DNA of 8,982 bases from Bacteroidota bacterium. Its GTDB lineage: Bacteria; Bacteroidota; Bacteroidia; Flavobacteriales; Flavobacteriaceae. A model generated the notes under the pieces. It was not told where the DNA came from and did not search any database. It saw only the letters and a list, made by a program, of their open reading frames with translations. Shown in pieces: positions 1 through 6,222 of the stretch. The DNA is taken from NCBI GenBank assembly GCA_021793135.1, contig JAJYTI010000086.1, forward strand, positions 1 through 8,982, in the 5' to 3' direction. The first letter of the stretch is position 1. Each line of letters opens with the position of its first letter. The translations under genes and the position numbers were made by a program.

Positions 1-729
1 ATTCTGTAAGCTTTTATAATAAGAATCTGTTATAGAATCATCCAATAGTCTTGCTTGACCAAAAAGTAAAGCTTCTAATTGAAAAATATTATTCCTGCAT
101 TTTCTTACTACAGAAAAAGGAGTTGCAACTGCTATTTGATAAAATGCATCGCCATTTACTTTTAGGCCAAAGTTTTTTGCTAATTTAGAGAATAATAATG
201 CCTCCCAATCGAATTTATTCTGCTTAGCATCCACAAGCAATTCATTTGCTTTTCGTTCTAATCGCTCAAAATAAATTCTCTCCAACCAAGAAGTACTGAT
301 AAATTTAGGGACCTTATCTAATTGCTCTTGACATGCTATCCAATTATTAGATTTATTTTGAAGTTTATCATAGGCTTTTATTAAATCTTTGGGCACATAT
401 TTACTTAACTCAACAACAGGAATTATTGTTTCATTCTCACGAAACACTTCGACATCATGTATCCAAACCACATGTAGAATAACAGAGTTGTATCTTTTGT
501 CTGTATGGTGGTTATGTGCATACCAATCAGAAGAACGAAGGTGAACCTCTACATTACCAGCCCATCGTTGAGAATCTATATGAATATTAGCATTAAAAAA
601 ATCAGGGCCAGCATCGGTATTAATGCTTCCAGGATGATCGATTTTTACCAAGGCGCCTTCTGTTGTTTTTAATTGCAAAGGTTGCCATTTTTGATACTGC
701 CATATATAATGTAAAAACTCCTCTTTCAT
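1..729 (-). CDS. DUF2851 family protein, C-terminal part missing (cut by left edge)
   Basis: My reading of the minus strand gives 243 open codons from an ATG at 727-729 to the window edge with no stop. The N-terminus (MKEEFLHYIW) and the motifs GPDF (residues 41-44), GNVEVH (58-63), DWYAHNHH (68-75) and YNSVILHVV (80-88) are what I know as the conserved core of DUF2851, a family common in Bacteroidota and usually about 420-430 residues long, so roughly 180 residues lie outside. No biochemical function is established for it that I know of. GPD followed 18 residues later by E-x-H, then a hydrophobic strand, resembles the layout of PD-(D/E)XK nuclease folds, but that is inference. No signal peptide or membrane segment is visible, so it is probably cytoplasmic. 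It has its own start downstream of the hairpin at 894-955 and is therefore probably not co-transcribed with the heme oxygenase operon. I saw no clear promoter in 730-893. Confidence 0.85.
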   Translation of the reverse strand, partial: MKEEFLHYIWQYQKWQPLQLKTTEGALVKIDHPGSINTDAGPDFFNANIHIDSQRWAGNVEVHLRSSDWYAHNHHTDKRYNSVILHVVWIHDVEVFRENETIIPVVELSKYVPKDLIKAYDKLQNKSNNWIACQEQLDKVPKFISTSWLERIYFERLERKANELLVDAKQNKFDWEALLFSKLAKNFGLKVNGDAFYQIAVATPFSVVRKCRNNIFQLEALLFGQARLLDDSITDSYYKSLQN

Positions 730-893
730 ATGTCATATTTCTTTTCACACCTTCTGTAAAAAATCGATTTTATTGGCACATTAATATTTGGAATTCAAAT
801 CGATACAGAAGCAAACCACGTATAAATATACCGAAATTATCTTAATTATTTTTTATCTTCTAAATAGATAGAAATAAGTTAGAAAGAAACATA

Positions 894-955
894 AAACCCA
901 CATTTATAAACTCACCAATTTTTTTAAATTGATTTTAGTTTATAAATGTGGGTTT
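894..955 (-). terminator. Large AT-rich hairpin, probable terminator of the heme oxygenase operon
   Basis: Arms 894-912 and 937-955 are perfectly complementary over 19 bp and include a CCC/GGG clamp. Inside them, CAATTT (916-921) and AAATTG (926-931) form a second 6-bp stem with a TTTT loop. The hairpin lies 50 bases past the stop of the 58-residue membrane protein gene. On the minus strand the stem is followed directly by a T-rich tract (GGGTTTTATGTTTCTTTC), which fits an intrinsic terminator for the leftward operon. It may also shield DUF2851 from read-through. On the plus strand the stem is followed by A residues, so a rightward role is unlikely. Confidence 0.7.
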
Positions 956-1005
956 AAAAAAATATAATCTTTTATGGTCTTACACCATTAATAAGCGCTG
1001 TTAAA

Positions 1006-1182
1006 TCAGAAAAATGTACAAGATTTAGCTGCAAAAGCAAACACGAAAAGCCATACTATTCCTTTTGCTAAAAAGAAAAGAAATGCTCCAGCTCCCATTC
1101 GTTTAAGCCACTTTTTCTTACCATTGTTTTTTTCCTGTACAATTTCTGTACTTTCTAAGTTTTCTGCTTTATTAATTTGCAT
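1006..1182 (-). CDS. Small single-pass membrane protein (58 aa), unknown function
   Basis: I chose the ATG at 1180-1182. A longer reading from TTG at 1198-1200 would overlap the heme oxygenase stop and add only six residues. The protein has a polar N-terminal half (about residues 1-20), a basic patch GKKKWLKRMG (21-30) and one hydrophobic helix (about 31-52), ending in KSCTFF before TGA at 1006-1008. The positive-inside rule puts the N-terminus in the cytoplasm. I do not recognise a named family, although short KxWLK-x-G-x-FLFFLxKG membrane proteins occur in flavobacteria. The gene starts 10 bases after the heme oxygenase stop and is almost certainly in the same operon. A role connected with heme oxygenase, such as membrane anchoring, is only suggested by position. 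The ORF is short, but the charge and helix pattern and the tight spacing support it as real. Confidence 0.7.
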   Translation of the reverse strand: MQINKAENLESTEIVQEKNNGKKKWLKRMGAGAFLFFLAKGIVWLFVFAFAAKSCTFF

Positions 1183-1192
1183 ATTTTTAATT

Positions 1193-1756
1193 TTAACCAA
1201 CTAAAACTGAAGAAGTAAATACCTCTCCAAAGTTTGTAAATGTTTCGTCTGCTACATTTACTGGATGATCGAAAGATTCTAACTCTTCTCCATACTTATT
1301 AAGAACGGCTGCAAATTTTCCAAACATCATACCGCTTTCTGCTCCATATCCTTCAAAGAATGAAAAGCCAGTTTCGATACCTTGCTTTTGTAACATCTTA
1401 ACAATATAAGGACCTCCCATAATAGAACCTTCTAATACATACATCGCACTTAAAGCTTCTAAAGTACTGCTTAATTTAGGCGCAACAGCAGGTGGCAAAT
1501 TGTTTACACTTCCGCCAAGAGCTTCAATATCTTGTTTGATATAACTTGAATTACGTCTTTCTTTAATATCTGGAAGTACATCCTCGGTTATATATTTTGC
1601 CATCTCTTTTTCTACTGCTGAAAAGTATGCATAAAAACCTTTTAATACTTCTACATAATCAGATTCAGAACGAATAGCTTTTATTTTTCTAATGATTATT
1701 CCTTCTGTCTTTTGATGCGCTGCATGTGTGCGCTCTTTAAGTTGTTCTCTTAACAT
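1193..1756 (-). CDS. Biliverdin-producing heme oxygenase
   Basis: The 187-residue protein matches the bacterial heme oxygenase fold in length and motifs. The N-terminal helix carries T10-xxx-H14-xxx-E18, in which H14 is the expected proximal heme ligand (H11 is a less likely alternative). The distal-helix region is YVLEGSIMGG (106-115), the glycine-rich stretch typical of the HemO/BphO branch. The family opens heme to biliverdin, iron and CO using O2 and an electron donor, in the cytoplasm. In bacteria it serves iron recovery from heme or supplies bilin to bacteriophytochromes. No phytochrome, TonB receptor or heme transporter gene is visible here, so the purpose is open. The start is supported by an SD-like AAGGA 7 bases upstream and a promoter 30 bases upstream. 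It is the first gene of a leftward operon with the 58-aa membrane protein. Confidence 0.88.
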   Translation of the reverse strand: MLREQLKERTHAAHQKTEGIIIRKIKAIRSESDYVEVLKGFYAYFSAVEKEMAKYITEDVLPDIKERRNSSYIKQDIEALGGSVNNLPPAVAPKLSSTLEALSAMYVLEGSIMGGPYIVKMLQKQGIETGFSFFEGYGAESGMMFGKFAAVLNKYGEELESFDHPVNVADETFTNFGEVFTSSVLVG

Positions 1757-1785
1757 TGCGGTCCTTAATTTTTATTAAATCTAAA

Positions 1786-1815
1786 CAAAGATAGTAATTT
1801 GAAAATATATACATA
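1786..1815 (-). promoter_or_regulatory. Bacteroidota-type promoter for the heme oxygenase operon
   Basis: On the minus strand, TATCTTTG (1793 down to 1786) matches the -7 consensus TAnnTTTG exactly. The -33 element is weaker: TATG at 1815-1812, 18 bases upstream, in place of TTTG. The predicted transcript start is near 1779, leaving a leader of about 24 bases before the ATG at 1756. The -7 box is identical to the one upstream of the Rrf2 gene in this window. Confidence 0.5.
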
Positions 1816-1910
1816 AAAATTCTCAATCTTTCTATTTAACCTCTGCCTTCACAGGACCTATTCTCAAAACTTAAAACGCACAATAACAAGGATTTAATTC
1901 AATAATATTT

Positions 1911-1945
1911 GAGAAATTAAAAAATAAAATATTTTTAATTTTCTC
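1911..1945. repeat. AT-rich inverted repeat with GAG/CTC ends
   Basis: The arms GAGAAATTAAAAAAT (1911-1925) and ATTTTTAATTTTCTC (1931-1945) are near-complementary. One A is shifted between the runs, so pairing needs a small bulge or two mismatches. The loop is AAAAT (1926-1930). It could be a protein-binding dyad or a weak hairpin. The A/T-rich composition makes a chance origin quite possible. Confidence 0.35.
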
Positions 1946-2002
1946 TTTATCGTGAAAAAAAATAACTCTTAAGGTATTTTACTAAAGCTTTAAACCAACT
2001 CA

Positions 2003-2021
2003 TCTTTTATTCGATAAAAGA
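2003..2021. repeat. Perfect 8-bp dyad TCTTTTAT-TCG-ATAAAAGA
   Basis: The arms 2003-2010 and 2014-2021 are exact reverse complements around TCG. The dyad lies about 220 bases upstream of the OmpA start and about 250 upstream of the heme oxygenase start. It fits a regulator half-site pair, but no nearby regulator can be tied to it. Confidence 0.4.
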
Positions 2022-2238
2022 CAATATATGATCATGAATTATCACATATAAGCGAATATTCTATTAGTATAAATCAAATTATATAATTTTTTCACATTCA
2101 ATCACTTGCAAATCATCATTATCTAAATAGGACCGATAAATAAAACATTTTTATTTCCTGAGAGGGTAACAAAATAAAATATGGTTGATATAAGTATAGA
2201 AAGTCGAAAGACAAATAATCAACTAAAAATAAAGAATT

Positions 2239-4257
2239 ATGAAAAAGTTAATTACATGCTTGAGTATACTATTCGCAACGATTGCGTTTTCTGTACAAGT
2301 ACAAGCCCAAACGACACAAAGCGAGTCTTCTAGTTCTAAGAAGACTACTACAACAGAAATAATCGAAACCACTGATAAGCAATCCTATATTGGATTAAGT
2401 GGTGGATATTTATTTAAAAACAAAAGTATTCATGATAATCCTATGTGGTATTTAAATGATGGTCAATTTGGAGAACTTAATTTAGGGATGCGAAATGGAC
2501 TATTCGGTTGGAGCACTGCAATTGGATATTTAATGCTAGATCGGGATAGAAATCAATTTGAAAATATATTCGTAAACACAAAGCTAATGTTTAACAATGC
2601 CGATTTGGATGATAGAGAATACATGCAACCAGAGAATATTACATCAGGACTCGAGGATAACCTTCTGTATTTTGGACCAGAAACACATGACTTTTCAGTT
2701 TCCAAACCATTTAGAGGTTTTTATTTAATTACAGGACCTAATATTTGGATAGGCGAAGGAAAATTGCAATTCAATGCTGCTCTAGAAGGTGGTATTGGTT
2801 ATAGTCAAACCGGTTATTATGCTGTTGGCGGACATGCTGAAAGTGCGTTGGGAGAACTAGAATTAGAGTCTATAGTCGATGGCGCCAATCCGAGTGCTTA
2901 TGAAGCGAGCATATATAATACTACGTATGTACAATATGGAATGAGCGAAAAGTATTTTGATAAAGTTAGCTCTAGTGCAGAAGCCAATCCTTTTAATGAA
3001 AAAGAACCCTACGAAGTACATTGGCTGGCAAGATTAAGCATAAATGCCGAATACTTCTTAACCCCAAGAATATCATTACATGGTGGTGCAAATCTATGGT
3101 ATATAGCAACTCCTAAAATGAAAGGTGCTCAAAATGTAAGCGGATTTGCTAGTTACTCTAATGATTTTTCATATTACACCCATGCTTTTGAATATGAAGA
3201 AGAATATGAGAAAAAAGACTTGATGCATTTGAGTGCAAATGTTGGTTTAAAATATTGGTTTGGTGGAACAAAACACACTAAAAAAGTAGAAGTCCTAGAA
3301 GAAGAAAATCAAAGCAAATTAGAAGAATTAGCAGAAACCGAGGAAAAAACTGTTGAAAACAAAAAAGTAATTGTTACTGTAATAGATGAATTGACTAAAA
3401 CTCCTATGGGAGAAGTAGATATTGTGCTTATTGGTGAAAATGGAGAAGAATATAAAGCACAGACTAAAGAAAATGGAACCGTAACCATAAATGATGTTGC
3501 AGCAAGTGCGTATCAAGTAAATGGATCTATATATGGTGTAGACACAAAATCGGATTCCATAGATAAAAATGCATTTGAAGAAGATACTTCTACAATCTAT
3601 GCTACACTTCATTATAATGATCCTCGATTTATATTAAAAGGAGTGGCTGTTAATACAGATACAGGAAATCCAGAGAAAGATGTAAAAGTAACTTTAGATA
3701 AAGACAATCAATCTATATCAAAAACAGATACTAACTCCGAAGGAAATTTCCAATTCTTATTAGAAAGCAATAGTGATTACAAAGTACAAGGGCTAAAAAG
3801 TGGATTATATAGCAATACGGAGTCTGCAAGTACTAAAGGGTTGAATAGAAGTAAAACTCTTTATGTTAAACTACAATTGGGAGTAAACACTGTAGAACTA
3901 GGTAAATCGTTTGTACTAGATAATATTCTGTATGATTTTGATGATGACGCTATTCGTCCAGATGCTGCTATAGAACTTAACAGATTGGCTGCATTCTTAG
4001 AAGAAAATCCAGATGTACGTATAGAGCTTAGCTCACATACAGATAGCCGAGGAAATAACAATTATAATATGGCATTATCACAGCGTAGAGCACAAAGTGC
4101 AGTGAATTATTTAATCTCTGTCGGAATCGAAAGAAATCGAATGATAGCACAAGGATACGGAGAAACTAGATTACTAAATAATTGTGCAGATGGAGTGGAT
4201 TGTTCGGAAGAACAACATCAAGAAAACCGTAGAACTGAAGTTAAAATTATTGAATAA
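2239..4257 (+). CDS. OmpA-family outer-membrane protein with barrel, two Ig-like inserts and C-terminal peptidoglycan-binding domain
   Basis: The protein has 672 residues. Residues 1-23 form a Sec signal peptide (cleavage expected after VQA). Residues about 48-345 alternate aromatic/glycine strands typical of an outer-membrane beta-barrel. A charged, coil-like linker (about 346-375) leads to two beta-sandwich modules of the CarboxypepD_reg/Ig type (about 376-455 and 464-545). Residues 556-671 are a standard OmpA_C domain: FDDDAIRPDA, then HTDSRG (600-605), LSQRRAQSAVNYL, GYGE (639-642) and NRRTEVKI (663-670). The Asp of TDSRG and the Arg of NRR are the usual diaminopimelate-contacting residues. 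The two cysteines (649, 655) before the final motif are common in Bacteroidota versions. It probably anchors the outer membrane to peptidoglycan, and the barrel's own function is unknown. The ATG follows an A/T-rich leader without SD. The gene appears to be transcribed alone, ending at the terminator 4276-4313. Confidence 0.9.
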   Translation: MKKLITCLSILFATIAFSVQVQAQTTQSESSSSKKTTTTEIIETTDKQSYIGLSGGYLFKNKSIHDNPMWYLNDGQFGELNLGMRNGLFGWSTAIGYLMLDRDRNQFENIFVNTKLMFNNADLDDREYMQPENITSGLEDNLLYFGPETHDFSVSKPFRGFYLITGPNIWIGEGKLQFNAALEGGIGYSQTGYYAVGGHAESALGELELESIVDGANPSAYEASIYNTTYVQYGMSEKYFDKVSSSAEANPFNEKEPYEVHWLARLSINAEYFLTPRISLHGGANLWYIATPKMKGAQNVSGFASYSNDFSYYTHAFEYEEEYEKKDLMHLSANVGLKYWFGGTKHTKKVEVLEEENQSKLEELAETEEKTVENKKVIVTVIDELTKTPMGEVDIVLIGENGEEYKAQTKENGTVTINDVAASAYQVNGSIYGVDTKSDSIDKNAFEEDTSTIYATLHYNDPRFILKGVAVNTDTGNPEKDVKVTLDKDNQSISKTDTNSEGNFQFLLESNSDYKVQGLKSGLYSNTESASTKGLNRSKTLYVKLQLGVNTVELGKSFVLDNILYDFDDDAIRPDAAIELNRLAAFLEENPDVRIELSSHTDSRGNNNYNMALSQRRAQSAVNYLISVGIERNRMIAQGYGETRLLNNCADGVDCSEEQHQENRRTEVKIIE

Positions 4258-4275
4258 CCAAATTAAATTCAACTT

Positions 4276-4313
4276 AAATCCTTCGTTGTAAACTTCACAA
4301 CGAAGGATTTTTT
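4276..4313 (+). terminator. Strong intrinsic terminator after the OmpA gene
   Basis: The arms AAATCCTTCGTTGT (4276-4289) and ACAACGAAGGATTT (4297-4310) pair perfectly over 14 bp around a 7-base loop and run straight into a T tract (4308-4313). The stem starts 18 bases after the OmpA stop, so the next gene probably has its own promoter. Confidence 0.9.
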
Positions 4314-4391
4314 ATTTAACAAGACACAAACAACAGGAGAACATATATTTCAGTAACTTTATGCATATCAACATCCTACAACTCATCAGTT

Positions 4392-5612
4392 ATGTATATA
4401 AACAAAAACTCACTTCTATTACTTTCTGCTATAGGTATATTCTATAGCTGTAAACAAACAGGAGAAGCACAAACAAATACACAGTCTAACTCGTCTGTGG
4501 AAACCCAAGCGCCTAATACCGATTATCAACCTGCATTTAAAGAGCAAACGAGAGCTCCTAGAATGAAAACAGAAACCGACTTGCAAATCGATATTATTGC
4601 AAAATCTATTGGTAAACCATGGGGAATGACACATTTACCTAATGGACGTTTATTGATTACCGACAAAAATGGTTTCATGCAAATATTCACTACAAACGGA
4701 GAATTTATTACAAAAATAACTGGATTTCCAGAAGTCGATTCACAAGGCCAAGGAGGTTTATTAGATGTTACTCTAGATCCAGATTTTGAATCTAATAGAA
4801 TGATATATTGGAGTTTCTCTGAACCTCATGAAAATGGCAACCTAACTTCTGTGGCAAAAGGGAAATTAGCCGAAGATGAAAAAACTGTAGAAAACGTAAA
4901 TATAATTTTTCAAGCTACTCCAGCATTTAATAGCCCATTGCATTTTGGTAGTAGAATATTATTTGACAAAGAAGGTTATTTATTTGTAAGCACTGGAGAA
5001 CGGTCTGATATAGAAACTCGTCCTCAAGCACAAGATTTAAGTTCCGGTTTAGGAAAAATTCATCACATAGATAAAGATGGTAATCCCGCTCCTGGTAATA
5101 AATATACCTCCGAAGATTTAGCAATGCCGTATATCTATACCTATGGACATAGAAATGTTCAAGGATTGACATTTCATCCAGAAACAGATCAATTATGGGC
5201 AGCAGAATTCGGACCTAAAGGAGGGGATGAAATAAATATTATTGAAAACGGAAAAAATTACGGATGGCCAATTATTACATATGGACTTGAATATAGTGGT
5301 GAAACCATTGGAGAAGGAATTACACAAAAAGATGGAATGGAACAACCAGTATATTATTGGGATCCAGCAATTTCTCCTAGCGGCATTACCTTCTATAATG
5401 GAACGGTTTCCGAATGGAAAAACAACATGTTTCTAGGGTGTTTAAGTGGGCAACATATTATTCGTTTAAAAATAAAAGATAATAAAGTAATTGGCGAAGA
5501 ACGACTTTTAGAAAATGAAGGAGAACGCTTTCGAGATCTTCATCAAGGAAAAGAAGGAGAACTCTTTGCGATTACAGATTCTGGAAAAATCTATAGAATA
5601 AAACAAAAGTAA
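4392..5612 (+). CDS. PQQ-dependent sugar dehydrogenase family lipoprotein (glucose/sorbosone dehydrogenase fold)
   Basis: The 406-residue protein starts with a lipoprotein signal (hydrophobic 8-18, lipobox FYSC with the lipidated Cys20) and a Ser/Thr/Gln-rich tether to about residue 58. It then follows the soluble aldose dehydrogenase pattern, a six-bladed propeller: KPWGMTHLPNGRLLITD (75-91), GQGGLLDVTLDPDF (119-132), SPLHFGSR (181-188) with the candidate catalytic H184, YGHRNVQGL (251-259), EFGPKGGDE (272-280) and NYGWP (289-293). Members oxidise aldose sugars with PQQ and calcium in the periplasm and pass electrons to the respiratory chain. Whether this organism makes or imports PQQ is not visible, and the true sugar is unknown. 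It probably sits in the inner leaflet of the outer membrane; no acidic surface-export signal directly follows Cys20. The start ATG has no clear SD. The gene is apparently monocistronic, between a terminator and the Rrf2 promoter. Confidence 0.88.
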   Translation: MYINKNSLLLLSAIGIFYSCKQTGEAQTNTQSNSSVETQAPNTDYQPAFKEQTRAPRMKTETDLQIDIIAKSIGKPWGMTHLPNGRLLITDKNGFMQIFTTNGEFITKITGFPEVDSQGQGGLLDVTLDPDFESNRMIYWSFSEPHENGNLTSVAKGKLAEDEKTVENVNIIFQATPAFNSPLHFGSRILFDKEGYLFVSTGERSDIETRPQAQDLSSGLGKIHHIDKDGNPAPGNKYTSEDLAMPYIYTYGHRNVQGLTFHPETDQLWAAEFGPKGGDEINIIENGKNYGWPIITYGLEYSGETIGEGITQKDGMEQPVYYWDPAISPSGITFYNGTVSEWKNNMFLGCLSGQHIIRLKIKDNKVIGEERLLENEGERFRDLHQGKEGELFAITDSGKIYRIKQK

Positions 5613-5634
5613 AACTTTCACTTCTTAAATAAAA

Positions 5635-5648
5635 TATCTTATAAGATA
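5635..5648. repeat. Perfect 14-bp palindrome TATCTTATAAGATA
   Basis: The sequence equals its own reverse complement. It lies 22 bases after the sugar dehydrogenase stop and about 75 bases upstream of the Rrf2 promoter -33 box. Its half AAGATA recurs in the dyad over that promoter (5715-5720). It could be a distal operator. It is too short and too A/T-rich to be a convincing terminator, and no T tract follows. Confidence 0.4.
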
Positions 5649-5704
5649 AAATAGTATAAATAGACCCTTCATTACACTCCCCTACTCCTATTTAAAATTA
5701 ATGT

Positions 5705-5740
5705 AACTTTATTTAAGATAAGTTTGTCTGAAATAGAATT
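5705..5740. promoter_or_regulatory. Candidate operator: long imperfect dyad over the Rrf2 promoter -33 box
   Basis: The sequence is an imperfect palindrome centred between 5722 and 5723, with 13 of 18 pairs complementary over 36 bases. In the 24-base core (5711-5734), 9 of 12 pairs match, with half-sites ATTTAAGATAAG and TTTGTCTGAAAT. It covers the -33 TTTG (5723-5726), where a bound dimer would block RNA polymerase. Rrf2 proteins of the IscR/NsrR type bind dyads of about this length and often control their own gene. That it is the Rrf2 site is inference. Confidence 0.45.
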
Positions 5741-5753
5741 ACCATTATCTTTG
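5723..5753 (+). promoter_or_regulatory. Canonical Bacteroidota promoter for the Rrf2-oxidase operon
   Basis: TTTG at 5723-5726, a 19-base spacer, and TATCTTTG at 5746-5753 match the Bacteroidota housekeeping consensus TTTG-N19-TAnnTTTG without mismatch. The predicted transcript start is near 5759-5760, giving a leader of about 28 bases before the Rrf2 ATG at 5788. Confidence 0.8.
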
Positions 5754-5787
5754 TACCAACTAAAAATCAAAACCAAAGGTATAAAGT

Positions 5788-6222
5788 ATGTTTTCTAAAG
5801 CATGTGAATATGGTATCAAAGCGATCCTTTATATAGCAACCCAATCTATAGATGGGAAGCGTGTAAAGATATCCGACGTTGCTAATAATTCGGGCTGTCC
5901 GGAAGCCTTTACAGCAAAAATCCTTGGAAAACTTACCAAATCTAGCATTGTCAATTCCTATAAAGGTCCCTACGGAGGCTTTGAAATTGAGATGCGTAAG
6001 ATGAAAACCACCAAAATCAGCGAAATTGTTTATGCCATAGATGGAGATTCCCTCTATAATGGTTGTGCTTTAGGATTAAACGAATGCGACGCTAACGATC
6101 CTTGCCCAATGCATGAAAAATTTTATGGCATACGCAAAGAACTAAAAACTATGTTAGATACAACAACTATCTATGAACTTGCAACTAAATTAAAATCTGG
6201 AAAATCAACACTAATTCGATGA
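5788..6222 (+). CDS. Rrf2 family transcriptional regulator with three cluster-type cysteines (IscR/NsrR-like)
   Basis: The 144-residue protein has the Rrf2 winged helix: SKACEYGIKAILYIA (3-17), KISDVANNSGCPEAFTAKIL (27-46) as the recognition region, and the wing KGPYGGFEI (59-67). The C-terminal loop holds C93, C100 and C106 (GCALG, NEC, DPCPMH), the position and near-spacing of the Fe-S ligands of IscR and NsrR (C-x5-C-x5-C there, C-x6-C-x5-C here). C6 and C37 are extra. Such proteins sense Fe-S status, NO or oxygen and mostly repress. The flavobacterial MFSKACEYGI type is, from memory, often found next to NO-handling genes, which favours an NsrR-like role without proving it. Its stop overlaps the next start (ATGA, 6219-6222), so regulator and oxidase are translationally coupled. 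The candidate operator 5705-5740 suggests autorepression of the whole operon. Confidence 0.88.
   Translation: MFSKACEYGIKAILYIATQSIDGKRVKISDVANNSGCPEAFTAKILGKLTKSSIVNSYKGPYGGFEIEMRKMKTTKISEIVYAIDGDSLYNGCALGLNECDANDPCPMHEKFYGIRKELKTMLDTTTIYELATKLKSGKSTLIR

Larger units (their letters stand above)
1757..2238. other. 482-base divergent intergenic region
   Basis: This AT-rich spacer lies between the leftward heme oxygenase operon and the rightward OmpA gene. I see no convincing gene in it. It holds the heme oxygenase promoter at its left end and several dyads: an imperfect 15-base pair of arms at 1911-1925/1931-1945, a perfect 8-bp dyad at 2003-2010/2014-2021, and an all-A/T 8-bp stem at 2138-2145/2149-2156. 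I found no good TTTG-N19-TAnnTTTG match for the OmpA gene, so its promoter is unassigned and a long leader is possible. Confidence 0.6.

Noticed and set aside
663..845. 60-codon plus-strand ORF opposite the DUF2851 start
   Set aside because: It lies largely antisense to the well-supported DUF2851 N-terminus and its upstream region, has no start signals, and its product has no recognisable pattern.
2150..2175. CTGAGAGGGTAAC upstream of OmpA as a possible TPP riboswitch fragment
   Set aside because: Only a short resemblance to the CTGAGA element. The other conserved helices and the second conserved block are missing, and the downstream gene is not a thiamine gene.
2181..2332. Short plus-strand ORF (ATG at 2181) reading into the OmpA gene in another frame
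   Set aside because: About 50 codons, mostly overlapping the OmpA signal peptide region. The peptide looks like out-of-frame sequence.
3328..4061. Minus-strand ORFs inside the OmpA gene
   Set aside because: Low-complexity antisense shadows of a clear coding sequence.
4354..4361. TAACTTTA as a -7 box for the sugar dehydrogenase gene
   Set aside because: The last base differs from TAnnTTTG and there is no TTTG about 19 bases upstream. The same GTAACTTTAT string at 5703-5712 also lacks a partner.
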